This document shows, piece after piece, positions 34,348-43,306 of a stretch of 64,000 nucleotides of DNA. The stretch is from Paracoccus sp. S1E-3. GTDB taxonomy: Bacteria > Pseudomonadota > Alphaproteobacteria > Rhodobacterales > Rhodobacteraceae. Under the pieces are notes generated by a model. The model ran no database searches and was not told the DNA's origin. It saw only the letters and a list, made by a program, of their open reading frames with translations. Position 1 is the first letter of the stretch; the number at the start of each line of letters is the position of its first letter. The position numbers were made by a program, and so were the translations under genes. The DNA is taken from positions 1,798,001-1,862,000 of the forward strand of contig NZ_JACEMU010000004.1 in assembly GCF_013868135.1 (NCBI RefSeq). Reading direction: 5' to 3'.

Positions 34348-36240
34348 TTACGCCCAGTCCCAGGGCCGCGTGAACTCGCCCAGTCGCGCAGCGACAGCGG
34401 CTTCGTCGGTGCCTTCGGTGCGGGCGATCTTGGCGACAAGGCCGCGCTTCTTGTCCTCGACCACCTCTGCCACGCTGGCGCCGCTGCCTTCCAGCGTCTC
34501 ATCGTAAACGCGGCGGATCGCCAGCTTGCGCAGGTCGGGCTTGAAGATCTTGCCGACGGCGGTTTTCGGCAGTTCGGGCAGGATTTCCAGGTATTTCGGC
34601 ACCGCCGCGCGTTCGCTGATATGGCTGCGGGCATGCTCCATCAACTCGGCCTCGGTCACGGTGGCGCCAGCCACGAGTTCGACATAGGCCGAGGGCAGCT
34701 CGCCCGCGCGGGCGTCGGGCTGGCCGATGGCGCCGACAAAGGCCACGGCGGGATGGGACAGCAGCGCATCCTCGATTTCCGCCGGATCGATATTGTGACC
34801 GCCTCGGATGATCAGATCCTTGGCCCGGCCGGTGATCCACAGATAGCCGTCGGCGTCGATACGGCCCAGATCGCCGGTGCGCAGGAAGCGGCCCTCGGCG
34901 AACAGGTCGCGGTTCTTGTCGGCCTCGGTATAGGTCGAGCCTTCGAAGACGCCGGGATTGGCGACGCAGATCTCGCCCACCTCATCCGTCGCGCATTCGA
35001 CAAAGCTGCCGATGCCATCGGGGCGCAGGATGCGGACATGGGTATAGGGCAGCGGAATCCCGACCGAGCCGACCTTCTTCAACCCGTCGACCGGGTTGCA
35101 GCTGACCAGACAGGTCGCCTCGGTCAGGCCGTAGCCCTCGGCGATCTCGACGCCGGTTGCCGCCTTGAAGCGGTTATACAGCTCCACCGGCAGGGGCGCC
35201 GAGCCCGAGATCGCCGTCCGCAGCGAGGACACATCCGCATCCACCGGCCGCTGCACCAGCGCCGAGACGGCGGTGGGCACGGTAATCAGGAAGCTGACCT
35301 GCCAACGCTCGATCAGCTTCCAGAAATTGTCGAAAACGCCCTCGCCCCGGTAACCGGCGGGGGTCGGCATGACCATATGCGCGCCCGAGGCGATGCAGCT
35401 CATCAGGATCGGATAGGCGGCGAAAACGTGGAACAGCGGCAGCGGGCAGATCAGCACATCGGTTTCATCGAACAGCAACGTGCCGCCGAGGAAACCGTTA
35501 TAGATCATGCCGGAATATTTATGCTGCGCCACCTTGGGCAGGCCGGTGGTGCCCCCGGTGTGGAAATAGGCGGCGATGCGGTCCTGCTTGGGATCGTCGA
35601 AATCCAGCCGGTTATGGTTCTGGGCCGAGACCGCGGCCTCGAAATCCTGAACCTTGGCCTGATGCTGCGCCGTCACCTTCGGACGGATCAGCGGGACGAT
35701 GAATTTCTTCAGCCCGGTCAGATGGCGGTTCAGGTCGACTTCCAGCACATGCTGAACATTCGGAGCCATGGCGACGGCCTGCGCCGCCTTCTGGGCCACG
35801 TCGGTCTTGGGAAAGGCCTTCAGCGTCACCAGCACCTTGGCATTTGTGGCGCGCAGGATGCCGGCGATATGCTCGGCCTCCAGCAGGGGGTTGATGGGGT
35901 TGACGATCCCGGCGGTCATGCCGGCCAGCAGCACCACCGGCGTCTCGATCGAATTGGGCAGCAGATAGGCCACGGTATCGTTCGGCCCGATGCCCAGCTT
36001 GCGCAGCAGGTTGGCGGTTTCGGTCACCCGTTCGCGCAGATCGCGCCAGCTGAGCGTGGTGGCATGGTCGCGCGGACCTGACAGAAGCTGGAACGAGACC
36101 GCCGGACGGTCGGGAAAGCGCTCTGCCGTTTGCGACAGGAATTCATAGATCGTCCTGGCGTTTCCACGCGCCTCGTAGGGCATTGCGTTTTCAACGGCAT
36201 CACGATCAGCGATCCCGCCGAAACGAATGTTCTTGGCCAT
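34348..36240 (-). CDS. Acyl-CoA synthetase (AMP-forming)
   Basis: 630-residue ANL-superfamily ligase that activates a carboxylic acid to acyl-AMP and then acyl-CoA. The P-loop is AYFHTGGTTGLPKVAQHKY (GGTTGLPK). The A5 motif is EGYGLTEATCLVS, the A7/A8 region is RTGDLGRIDADGYLWITGRAKDLIIRGG, in part TGDLGRIDADGYLWITGR, and the C-terminal catalytic Lys is in PKTAVGKIFKPDLR. About 60 extra residues at the C-terminus (VAEVVEDKKRGLVAKIAR) exceed the minimal family. The substrate is not evident, with medium or long acyl or aryl acids possible. It is monocistronic. The LysM gene lies upstream beyond two hairpins. Confidence 0.92.
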   Translation of the reverse strand: MAKNIRFGGIADRDAVENAMPYEARGNARTIYEFLSQTAERFPDRPAVSFQLLSGPRDHATTLSWRDLRERVTETANLLRKLGIGPNDTVAYLLPNSIETPVVLLAGMTAGIVNPINPLLEAEHIAGILRATNAKVLVTLKAFPKTDVAQKAAQAVAMAPNVQHVLEVDLNRHLTGLKKFIVPLIRPKVTAQHQAKVQDFEAAVSAQNHNRLDFDDPKQDRIAAYFHTGGTTGLPKVAQHKYSGMIYNGFLGGTLLFDETDVLICPLPLFHVFAAYPILMSCIASGAHMVMPTPAGYRGEGVFDNFWKLIERWQVSFLITVPTAVSALVQRPVDADVSSLRTAISGSAPLPVELYNRFKAATGVEIAEGYGLTEATCLVSCNPVDGLKKVGSVGIPLPYTHVRILRPDGIGSFVECATDEVGEICVANPGVFEGSTYTEADKNRDLFAEGRFLRTGDLGRIDADGYLWITGRAKDLIIRGGHNIDPAEIEDALLSHPAVAFVGAIGQPDARAGELPSAYVELVAGATVTEAELMEHARSHISERAAVPKYLEILPELPKTAVGKIFKPDLRKLAIRRVYDETLEGSGASVAEVVEDKKRGLVAKIARTEGTDEAAVAARLGEFTRPWDWA

Positions 36241-36290
36241 ATTCCCCCCTTGCCGGCCGTGTGACGGCCGCAGATTTGCCGGGAATCATG

Positions 36291-36338
36291 GGCAAAACAA
36301 AGCCACGGGGCAAGCCTGATGGCGCCACCGTGGCTTTG
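36291..36338 (-). terminator. Intrinsic terminator downstream of the LysM gene
   Basis: An 11 bp perfect inverted repeat, CAAAGCCACGG at 36298-36308 and CCGTGGCTTTG at 36328-36338, with a 19-base loop. Read on the minus strand, the hairpin is followed by TTTTGCCC, so the stem base and tail together give TTTGTTTT. It lies 41 bases past the LysM stop and before the acyl-CoA synthetase start, which fits a factor-independent terminator for the LysM transcript. Confidence 0.6.
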
Positions 36339-36339
36339 G

Positions 36340-36364
36340 GACGCAGCGTCAGTGACGCTGCGTC
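36340..36364. repeat. Perfect 12 bp inverted repeat with one central base
   Basis: GACGCAGCGTCA at 36340-36351 is followed by a single G and then TGACGCTGCGTC at 36353-36364. It sits directly beside the terminator hairpin and 15 bases from the LysM stop. The one-base centre makes a dyad typical of a protein site or a cruciform, while as RNA it would form an 11 bp stem with a tiny loop. It could also be part of a compound terminator. Confidence 0.7.
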
Positions 36365-36378
36365 AGCCGGCGTTCATC

Positions 36379-36957
36379 TCAGGTCGGGATGCGCAGAGTC
36401 TGGCCCGGATAGATTTTGTCGGGGTCCGACAGCATGGGGCGGTTGGCCTCGAAGATCTCGGGATAGCGGCTGGCCTTGCCCAGATATTGCTGGGCGATGG
36501 CCGACAGGGTCTCGCCCTTCTTGACGGTATGGAAGACCGGGGCGTCGGCAGCTGCCGCAGCCTTCGGGGCAGCGGCCGGCGTCGTCGCAGCCGGGGCGGC
36601 TGGGGCGCCAGCACCGGGTTTCGGCGGCACGCTCGGCTCGGCCGCGGCGGCAGCGCCGGCGGGCACCGGGCGGGGTGGCAGATCGGCCTCAACCTTGGCA
36701 ATGCCCTTGATGTTGCCCACTGCCAGGATCAGCTTTTCCATGGTCTCCCGGTCGGCGCCCTTGGATTCGACCTTCACCGTGTCGCCGCGCAGGGTCAGGT
36801 GCACATCGCCCGAATCCAGCCCCAGCGCCTTGACCTCGGCTTCCAGCGCCTTGACCTTGCGTTCGGTGTCAGCCTGTTCGGGCGTCTTGGCCTCGGCCGC
36901 TTCGGCGGAACCGAAGACCGACTTGCCTGCATCCTTGACGAAATCCCAGAAAGCCAT
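36379..36957 (-). CDS. BON-LysM domain protein (Kbp/YgaU-like)
   Basis: 192-residue protein like E. coli Kbp (YgaU). After a short N-terminus ([16 protein letters not shown]) a BON domain spans about 40-100 ([26 protein letters not shown], in part [32 protein letters not shown]). An Ala/Pro linker covers 101-140. The LysM domain ends the protein ([33 protein letters not shown], in part [26 protein letters not shown]). No signal peptide is seen, as in Kbp, which is a cytosolic potassium sensor. The longer linker is a difference. Divergent from serB over 120 bp. Confidence 0.88.
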   Translation of the reverse strand: MAFWDFVKDAGKSVFGSAEAAEAKTPEQADTERKVKALEAEVKALGLDSGDVHLTLRGDTVKVESKGADRETMEKLILAVGNIKGIAKVEADLPPRPVPAGAAAAAEPSVPPKPGAGAPAAPAATTPAAAPKAAAAADAPVFHTVKKGETLSAIAQQYLGKASRYPEIFEANRPMLSDPDKIYPGQTLRIPT

Positions 36958-37077
36958 CGGCTTTTCCTTCCATGATGTTTCGCGTCATCAACGCGTTATG
37001 TGCCGCGCGGTTCCCGGCGCTGGCGCAGCAGGGGCATTTACGCTACCGCTGGCGCGACCACGATCCGGGGAAACGCC

Positions 37078-37956
37078 ATGTATACCGTCACCGTCCTTGC
37101 CCCCCCTGCCCGCGCCGACCTGACCGAGGATCGCGTCGAGGCCCTGCGCGACCTGTTCGCGGGCGGCCATATCATCTGGCTGGACGACAGCATCGCCGCC
37201 GAATTCCCGGCCGAGACCCTGCCCGCCGATGCCGCCGCCATCGCCGAAGACACCCGGCTGGCCGGTTTCGATCTGGTGATCCAGCCGACCGAGGGACGGC
37301 GCAAGGCGGTGCTGCTGGCCGACATGGATTCCACCATGATCGAACAGGAATGCATCGATGAGCTGGCCGATATGGCAGGCGTCGGCCCCCGCGTGGCCGA
37401 CATCACCGCCCGCGCCATGAATGGCGAGCTGAACTTCCACGAGGCCCTGATCGAACGCGTGGCCCTGCTGGCCGGCCTGAACGAGCTGGTGATCCAGCAG
37501 GTGCTGGACGAACGCATCACCATCGCACCGGGCGGCCGGGTGCTGATCGCCACCATGCGGGCGCAGGGCGCCTATTGCGCGCTGGTTTCCGGCGGCTTCA
37601 CCGCCTTCACCGCCCCCATCGCGGCCGAGCTGGGCTTTAACGAGCACCGCGCCAATACGCTGCTGGCCGATGATGGCGTGCTGACCGGCCATGTCGGCCT
37701 GCCGATCCTTGGCTTTGAGGCCAAGATCGAGGCGCTGAACGACATCACCGCCCAGCACGGCCTGACCCCCGCCGATGCCATCGTGGTCGGCGACGGGGCG
37801 AATGACCTGGGCATGATCCGGCTGGCGGGAACGGGCGTGGCGCTGCACGCGAAACCCGTGGTGGCCGCGCAGGCGGGCGTGCGCATCGACCACGGCGACC
37901 TGACGGCGCTGCTGTATCTTCAGGGCTATGGGCGCGACGAATTCGTCATCGACTAG
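37078..37956 (+). CDS. serB: Phosphoserine phosphatase
   Basis: 292-residue HAD-family enzyme for the last step of serine synthesis. Motif I is LLADMDSTMIEQECIDELAD, with Asp82 and Asp84 (DMDST). Motif II is LVSGGFTAFT, and motif IV is VVGDGANDLGMIRLAGTGVAL (GDGANDL). The N-terminal 75 residues are an ACT-like part shorter than in E. coli. The start at 37078 gives MYTVTVLAPPARADLT, typical for Rhodobacterales SerB. The frame extends upstream to 37000 with no homology. Followed by 327 bp without a gene. Confidence 0.95.
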   Translation: MYTVTVLAPPARADLTEDRVEALRDLFAGGHIIWLDDSIAAEFPAETLPADAAAIAEDTRLAGFDLVIQPTEGRRKAVLLADMDSTMIEQECIDELADMAGVGPRVADITARAMNGELNFHEALIERVALLAGLNELVIQQVLDERITIAPGGRVLIATMRAQGAYCALVSGGFTAFTAPIAAELGFNEHRANTLLADDGVLTGHVGLPILGFEAKIEALNDITAQHGLTPADAIVVGDGANDLGMIRLAGTGVALHAKPVVAAQAGVRIDHGDLTALLYLQGYGRDEFVID

Positions 37957-38283
37957 GCAGGATTCCGGGGCCGCTTCAAGCGGATCGGCGGGACCTTTCC
38001 TATCCTTGCGGGTGCCCGTGGAATCCCCTTGCCCTTACGTTATCCAATTATTAACGTTGCCTTTGTGAGCTAATCGAATCGGTCAGGAATGCCTCCTCGG
38101 GGTGCGTCAATTGTGATGCGCTTCGGTCGTGGTCGCATGTCCTGCGCCAAGCTGGGGCGGCGCATTTGACGGCCCCGAACAGGAATACAACCGGGGCAGC
38201 CCGGCTGTTGGCGACCCCGGCGACGGCAACGACGGCCCCGCCGGGATTTGGTGAAGTCGTATGTTCTAATGAGGAGATTTGTA
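37957..38283. other. Intergenic region upstream of the DUF1269 gene
   Basis: 327 bp between serB and the DUF1269 gene, both rightward. An AT-rich patch at about 38035-38075 (TTATCCAATTATTAACG) probably contains the promoter of the downstream gene, but the boxes are weak. No reading frame is convincing. The ribosome site GAGGAG of the next gene is at 38271-38276. Confidence 0.4.
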
Positions 38284-38883
38284 ATGCCACGTGACGTAAT
38301 CGTAATTACCTGGCCGGATAGCAGCAAAGCCTATGAGGCGCTGACCAAGCTGCGCAATTCCTATGCCGCTGACGACATCTATCAGGCCGCTGTGGTCGAA
38401 CGCACCGAAGACGGGCGCGTCGTGCTGCAGGACGGCGGCAGCAATACCGACGGGCTGAATACCCTCGGCGGCAGCGCGATTGGCAGCCTCATCGGGATTC
38501 TGGGCGGGCCGCTTGGGGTGCTGCTGGGCTTTTCCACCGGTGCGCTCTTGGGATCGCTGGTCGATCTGGGCGACGAAGTGGACGATGACGATGTGATGGG
38601 CGCGATCAGCAAGCAGCTGCTGCCCGGCACCACCTCGTTGATCGTGGACCTGAACGAATCCAGCACCCAGACCGTCGACGATCTGGCCGCCGCCAGCGGC
38701 GGGCTTTTGCTGCGCTATAACTATGACGAGCTTCTGGGCGAGATCATCGATTCCGAAGAAGCCGCCAAGGCCGCCCAGAAAGAAGCCAACCGCGTCCTGC
38801 GCGAACAGAAGAAGGCCGACCGCAAGGCCGATCTGGAAAAACGCTGGGATGCGTTCAAGGCCAAGTTCAAACAGGACGTCTGA
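38284..38883 (+). CDS. DUF1269-family protein with glycine-rich hydrophobic hairpin
   Basis: 199-residue protein of the DUF1269 type. Residues about 15-60 form a mixed domain (VITWPDSSKAYEALTKL). Residues 62-100 are a Gly-rich hydrophobic stretch (IGSLIGILGGPLGVLLGFSTGALLGSLVDLG, in part GGPLGVLLGFSTGALLG) that could insert in the membrane as a hairpin. An acidic patch DEVDDDDV follows, then a helical, Lys-rich coiled C-terminus (KKADRKADLEKRW). GAGGAG lies eight bases before the ATG at 38284, so the earlier ATG at 38248 is not used. Related proteins are often stress- or stationary-phase-associated. The function is not known. Confidence 0.8.
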   Translation: MPRDVIVITWPDSSKAYEALTKLRNSYAADDIYQAAVVERTEDGRVVLQDGGSNTDGLNTLGGSAIGSLIGILGGPLGVLLGFSTGALLGSLVDLGDEVDDDDVMGAISKQLLPGTTSLIVDLNESSTQTVDDLAAASGGLLLRYNYDELLGEIIDSEEAAKAAQKEANRVLREQKKADRKADLEKRWDAFKAKFKQDV

Positions 38884-38914
38884 TTACGACCTGTTGCAGC
38901 CATAAACTCTATCA

Positions 38915-38940
38915 AAAAGGGGCGCCCCGATGGGCGCCCC
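38915..38940 (-). terminator. Intrinsic terminator downstream of efp
   Basis: A 9 bp GC stem, GGGGCGCCC at 38919-38927 and GGGCGCCCC at 38932-38940, with a four-base loop. On the minus strand it is followed by TTTTTGAT. It lies 24 bases past the efp stop. On the plus strand, the DUF1269 transcript would also meet this hairpin, but no T run follows on that side, so it is strongest for efp. Confidence 0.8.
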
Positions 38941-38964
38941 TGACCGTCTTCGGGGACTAGTGCC

Positions 38965-39531
38965 TTAGTCCTTGGCGCGTTCCACATAGGTGTTGTCGGC
39001 GGTGTTGATCACGATCCGGGTGCCCACGCCGATATGGGGGGGCACCATCACCCGCAACCCGCTGTCAGTCTGCGCGGGTTTATACGACGACGAGGCCGTC
39101 TGACCCTTCACCACCGGCTCGGTCTCGGTCACTTCGACGGTGATGCGCTGCGGCAGTTCCATCGCGATCGGCACGCCGTTGAAGACTTGCAGGAACACCC
39201 GCATGCCTTCCTGCAGATAGACCGACTGGTCGCCGATCACGTCCGCCGGGCCCACGACCTGCTCATAGGTCTCGGGCTCCATGAAGTGATAGCCTTCGCC
39301 GTCTTCATACAGGTAATCATAGGCGCGTTCGTCGACATGGGCCTTTTCGACCTGGTCGGTGGTCTTCCAGCGTTCCGTCACCTTCACGCCATCGGCGATG
39401 CGGCGCATGTCGACGCTGGTGGTGGGCGTGCCCTTGCCGGGGTGGAAGTTTTCGGCCTTCAGAACGACATAAAGGCGTTCATCGATCTCGACCACATTGC
39501 CCTTGCGAAGGCTGGAGGCGATGACTTTCAT
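38965..39531 (-). CDS. efp: Elongation factor P
   Basis: 188-residue EF-P, which helps ribosomes through polyproline. The modified residue is Lys33 in [16 protein letters not shown]. The KOW-like N-domain ([23 protein letters not shown], in part [12 protein letters not shown]) and the C-terminal OB domain ([17 protein letters not shown]) are intact. Lys at the tip with a nearby epmA gene predicts beta-lysylation. Divergent from epmA across 88 bp. Confidence 0.97.
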   Translation of the reverse strand: MKVIASSLRKGNVVEIDERLYVVLKAENFHPGKGTPTTSVDMRRIADGVKVTERWKTTDQVEKAHVDERAYDYLYEDGEGYHFMEPETYEQVVGPADVIGDQSVYLQEGMRVFLQVFNGVPIAMELPQRITVEVTETEPVVKGQTASSSYKPAQTDSGLRVMVPPHIGVGTRIVINTADNTYVERAKD

Positions 39532-39619
39532 CTGCGGATTCCTTGCGAACTTGTCGGGGGGCGCGTAAGCGCATTGTGCGCGTCCCTACCCCATGATTTG
39601 CCGTATTGCCAGAGAAACC

Positions 39620-40666
39620 ATGAGCAATCCCCAATGGTGGCAGCCCCACCGCCATCTTGACCGCCGCCCCGCCCTGCTGGCCCGGAACCGCATCCAGCGC
39701 GCCATTCGCGGGTGGCTGGATGCCAATGACTTTCTGGAGGTCGATCCGGCGGCGCTGGCGATCAGCCCCGGAAACGAGACCCATCTGCACGGATTCGCCA
39801 CCGCGATGATCGGCAATGACGGACAGCCGCGGCAGATGTATCTGCATACCTCGCCCGAATTCGCGATGAAGAAGCTGCTGGCGGCGGGCGAGCGGCGCAT
39901 CGCCGCCTTCGCCCATGTCTGGCGCAATCGCGAGCGCGGACCGCTGCACCACCCCGAATTCACCATGCTGGAATGGTATCGCGTGGGCGAAGCCTATACG
40001 GTGCTGATGGATGACTGTGCCGACTTCCTGATGCTCGCCGCCGAAGCGGCGGGGACATCCGAATTCCGCTTCCGCGACATCGTTTGCGACCCCTATGCCA
40101 GCCCCGAACGCCTCGGCGTGGCCGAGGCCTTCGCCGCCCATGCCGGGATCGATCTGCTGGCGACCATCGCCGCGGACGGCAGCACCGACCGCGCGGGGCT
40201 GGCCGCCATGGCCACGACCGCCGGTATCCGCGTGGCCGAAGACGACACCTGGTCCGACATCTTCTCGCGCGTGCTGGCCGAACGGGTGGAGCCGCATCTG
40301 GGCCATGGCGTGGCGACCATTCTCGACCGCTACCCCACGCCGGAAGCCGCGCTGGCGCGGCGGTGCCCCGACGACCCCCGCCTCTCCGAACGGTTCGAGC
40401 TGTACGCCTGCGGGGTCGAGCTGGCCAACGGCTTTGGCGAGCTGACCGACCCGGTCGAACAGCGCGCCCGTTTTCAGGCCGACATGGCCGAAAAGGCCCG
40501 TATCTATGGCGAGACCTATCCGCTGGACGAGGATCTGCTGGCGGCGCTGGCGCGCATGCCCGCGGCCTCCGGCATCGCGCTGGGGTTTGACCGGCTGGTG
40601 ATGCTGGCCACCGCCGCGCCGTCGATCGAGGCGGTGATGTGGACGCCGGTGCCCGATCCGGCCTGA
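39620..40666 (+). CDS. epmA: EF-P-(R)-beta-lysine ligase
   Basis: 348-residue class II lysyl-tRNA-synthetase paralogue without the anticodon domain (GenX/PoxA/EpmA). Motif 2 is FAHVWRNRERGPLHHPEFTMLEWYR, in part RNRERGPLHHPEFTMLEW, and motif 3 is SGIALGFDRLVMLA. Length matches EpmA rather than LysS (about 500). It attaches beta-lysine to Lys33 of EF-P encoded opposite. The beta-lysine is normally made by the 2,3-aminomutase EpmB, whose gene is not adjacent here. The start at 39620 (MSNPQWWQPHRHLDRRPAL) fits the family. Nine codons upstream have none. Confidence 0.95.
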   Translation: MSNPQWWQPHRHLDRRPALLARNRIQRAIRGWLDANDFLEVDPAALAISPGNETHLHGFATAMIGNDGQPRQMYLHTSPEFAMKKLLAAGERRIAAFAHVWRNRERGPLHHPEFTMLEWYRVGEAYTVLMDDCADFLMLAAEAAGTSEFRFRDIVCDPYASPERLGVAEAFAAHAGIDLLATIAADGSTDRAGLAAMATTAGIRVAEDDTWSDIFSRVLAERVEPHLGHGVATILDRYPTPEAALARRCPDDPRLSERFELYACGVELANGFGELTDPVEQRARFQADMAEKARIYGETYPLDEDLLAALARMPAASGIALGFDRLVMLATAAPSIEAVMWTPVPDPA

Positions 40667-40778
40667 GCCGGGGTTCGCACCACCCGGTGTTACAAGGCTG
40701 TTACGACAGCCATCGCCGCCCGACCGATGCCGGACCGGCCCGTTCGCCTTCCCTGAGGCGGGAAGTTGCCCGGGCGCT

Positions 40779-41789
40779 TCAGGGTGCCAGACGCCGCAGA
40801 ATCTCTGCCGCAGTGCCGGGCCGCGCTTCGGCGCAGCCGGTACCGGCCCAGAATGGGCCATAGCCGTCCTCTCCCGCCTTTGACGCCAGCGCATGCAGCG
40901 CCTTCAGCGCCGAATAGGGCAGCGGATAGTCCGGCGCGGCGCGGTCGTCGCGGCGGCTGATGATATTATCCACCCCTCGGGCCGGCCGGCCCGAGATCGC
41001 GCGCGTCATCCGCGTGGCGCCCGGCGCCAGTGCTGCGCGATGCGCGGGCGAGGTCCCCGCCTCCTCCGCCATCAGAAAGGCGGTTCCGCATTGCGCAGCC
41101 ACCGCCCCGGCCGCCAGCACCGCCTGCACATCGCCGCGCGACATGATCGCCCCCGCCGCGATCAGCGGCAGCCCGACGCCTTTCAGCGCCCTCAGCAGAT
41201 CCAGCGTCTGCAGCCGCTCGTCAGGGCCGTTTTCGTCGAACAGCCCGCGATGGCCGCCCGCCTGCCAACCCTGCGCGACGATGCCGTCCAAGCCCGCCGC
41301 CACGATCCTTTCGGCATCCTGCCGACAGGTCGCCGATCCCAGCAGCACCGCCCCGCTTTCACGCAGCGCCGCGATCTGATCGGCGGGCGGAAGGCCGAAA
41401 TGAAAGCTGACGACGCCGGGCCGTTCGGCCAGCAGCATCGCCAGCATTTCAGGATCCAGCGCAAAGGGGCGATAGCCGTCCTCCAACCCTTCGGGCGCAG
41501 CCCCGCCGAACCGTGCGAAATCGGGGGCGAGCGCCGCCAGCCAGGCGGCCTCTTTCGCGGCATCACGCCTGGGCGGCCGATGGCAGAAGACATTGACGTT
41601 GAAACGCGCGGCGGTCAGCGCACGGGTCTGGCGCACCTCCTCGCCCGCCTTTGCGGCATCCAGCGCCGCCACCCCCAGCGAGCCGAGACCGCCCGCATTC
41701 GCCACCGCCGCAGCCAGCCTGGGCGTCGTCACCCCCGCCATCGGCGCCTGCACCACCGGCACCCGCATCCCGATCCGATCCAGCAGCAT
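40779..41789 (-). CDS. Nitronate monooxygenase
   Basis: 336-residue flavoprotein of the NMO/2-nitropropane dioxygenase family (TIM barrel, FMN). It oxidises alkyl nitronates such as propionate-3-nitronate. The opening VPVVQAPMAGVTTPRLAAAVANAGGLGSLG, in part QAPMAGVTTPRLAAAV, is diagnostic. VAQGWQAGGHRG holds the catalytic-type His, and PLIAAGAIMSRGDVQAVLAAGAVAAQCGTAFL, in part AAGAIMSRGDVQAVLAAGA, binds phosphate. The start at 41789 has GGAGG five bases upstream. Divergent from the TauE gene by 56 bp. Confidence 0.9.
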   Translation of the reverse strand: MLLDRIGMRVPVVQAPMAGVTTPRLAAAVANAGGLGSLGVAALDAAKAGEEVRQTRALTAARFNVNVFCHRPPRRDAAKEAAWLAALAPDFARFGGAAPEGLEDGYRPFALDPEMLAMLLAERPGVVSFHFGLPPADQIAALRESGAVLLGSATCRQDAERIVAAGLDGIVAQGWQAGGHRGLFDENGPDERLQTLDLLRALKGVGLPLIAAGAIMSRGDVQAVLAAGAVAAQCGTAFLMAEEAGTSPAHRAALAPGATRMTRAISGRPARGVDNIISRRDDRAAPDYPLPYSALKALHALASKAGEDGYGPFWAGTGCAEARPGTAAEILRRLAP

Positions 41790-41845
41790 CGCATCCTCCA
41801 TTTTCTGCCATTTACAATCGCCTCGGCGCGCTGGATCAAGCGGGC

Positions 41846-42604
41846 ATGTTCGAGCTTGCCCTTGATGTCACTCTGCTGCTGATCGCCGCTGCCTTTGCTG
41901 CGGGATTTGTCGATTCCATTGCCGGCGGCGGCGGCCTGATCACCGTGCCGGTGCTGATGCTGGCGGGGCTGCCGCCCGCGCAGGCGCTGGCGACCAACAA
42001 GGTGCAGGGTGTCTTCGGCGCGGCGACGGCGGCGCTGAGCTATGCGTCCTCGGGTCTGGTCGACCTGCGCCGGCAGAAAGGCGCGGCGGCCATCGCCTTT
42101 CTGGCCGGGCTGGCCGGGGCCTTCTGTGTCACGCTGGTGCCCACGCAGGCGCTGCGCTATGTGCTGCCGATCGTCCTGATCGGTATCGCCGCTTTCTTCG
42201 CGCTGAAGCCGGGCCTGTCGGACGCCGACCGCACGGCGCGGCTCACCCCCGCCGCCTTTACGCTGTTCGTGGTGCCGTTCATCGCCTTCTATGACGGATT
42301 GCTCGGCCCCGGCACAGGCGCCTTCTTCATGCTGGGCTTCGTGATGCTGGCAGGATACGGCATCCTCCGGGCCACGGCACATACGAAACTGCTGAACTTC
42401 GCCTCGAACCTGGGCGGCCTGGTGGCCTTTGCGCTGGTGGGCAAGCCGCTGTGGATCACCGGGCTGGCGATGGGGGCCGCGCAGATCGCCGGGGCCTGGG
42501 TCGGGTCCCGGCTGGCCATGCGCATCGGCGCCCGGCTGATCAAGCCGCTGCTGGTCGTCACCTCCACCTCGCTGGCGCTGAAGCTGATCTATGACCTGCT
42601 GTGA
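41846..42604 (+). CDS. TSUP-family permease (TauE/SafE type)
   Basis: 252-residue inner-membrane protein with about eight helices in two related halves, as in the TauE/SafE/YfcA family linked to export of sulfite and organosulfur anions. The landmark is AAGFVDSIAGGGGLITVPVLMLAGLPPAQALATNKVQGVFG, in part GFVDSIAGGGGLITVP and ALATNKVQG. The second-half repeat is FYDGLLGPGTGAFFMLGF and AHTKLLNFASNLGGL. The start at 41846 gives a first helix at once, and the earlier frame lies in the NMO region. The substrate is not known. Confidence 0.9.
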   Translation: MFELALDVTLLLIAAAFAAGFVDSIAGGGGLITVPVLMLAGLPPAQALATNKVQGVFGAATAALSYASSGLVDLRRQKGAAAIAFLAGLAGAFCVTLVPTQALRYVLPIVLIGIAAFFALKPGLSDADRTARLTPAAFTLFVVPFIAFYDGLLGPGTGAFFMLGFVMLAGYGILRATAHTKLLNFASNLGGLVAFALVGKPLWITGLAMGAAQIAGAWVGSRLAMRIGARLIKPLLVVTSTSLALKLIYDLL

Positions 42605-42679
42605 TCCTTTCCGGCACCCGTTAACCGAAATTTAACCGCGCAGCGCACAAGCTCAACCCACAGTTGACCTGAGGTGCGT

Positions 42680-43306
42680 ATGCTTCCGAAAATCTTCGTC
42701 ATCGGCTTCAACAAATGCGGCACCACCAGCCTGCACAAGATGTTTCGGCGCGCCGGGCTGATCTCGTCCCATTACCGTCATCATGGGACAGGCGGTCTGG
42801 GCGTCATCATCGGCGCCCGGATCGACCGGAATGCGACGGCCGGTCGCCCGCTGCTGGACGGGATCGACGATGCCCAGGCATATTCCGATATGGATATGTG
42901 CGACAGGCGCAGCTACCTGTCCGGAATCGGCCAGTTCCGGCTGCTGGACCGGCAATATCCGGGCAGCCGCTTCATCCTGAACACCCGTGATCCAGCCAAC
43001 TGGCTCGACTCGCGCTGTCGGCATTTCAACGGCGGCTATCTGCGCCGCGCCATGGCGCAGGCCGGCATCCGCAACATCCAGACCATGCGCGAGATGTGGC
43101 TGCGCGACTGGCACGCCCATCACGCCGCGGTTCAGGTCCATTTCGCCGCCCGCAGCGACCAGTTGCTGATCTTCGATATCGAGCGCGACAGCCCCCGCAA
43201 GCTGTGCGCGTTCCTGCCCGAATACGGGCTGAAACCGGGCCAGTGGCGCCACCACAACCGCACGCCGGACGACGCGCCGCTGCCGGAACTGGCGCGGGCG
43301 GCCTAA
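42680..43306 (+). CDS. Sulfotransferase-like protein
   Basis: 208-residue cytosolic protein. The PAPS 5'-phosphosulfate loop is IFVIGFNKCGTTSLHKMF (FNKCGTTS), and the 3'-phosphate region is RFILNTRDPANWLDSR. Both match the short bacterial sulfotransferase family (PF17784-like or Sulfotransfer). The likely target is a sugar or lipid hydroxyl, unspecified. The ATG at 42680 follows GAGGTG and is preferred to the GTG two codons before it. It ends four bases into the end of the convergent Lrp gene. Together with the sulfatase at 31463 and the sulfotransferase at 53460, it suggests that sulfated glycans occur in this organism. Confidence 0.82.
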   Translation: MLPKIFVIGFNKCGTTSLHKMFRRAGLISSHYRHHGTGGLGVIIGARIDRNATAGRPLLDGIDDAQAYSDMDMCDRRSYLSGIGQFRLLDRQYPGSRFILNTRDPANWLDSRCRHFNGGYLRRAMAQAGIRNIQTMREMWLRDWHAHHAAVQVHFAARSDQLLIFDIERDSPRKLCAFLPEYGLKPGQWRHHNRTPDDAPLPELARAA

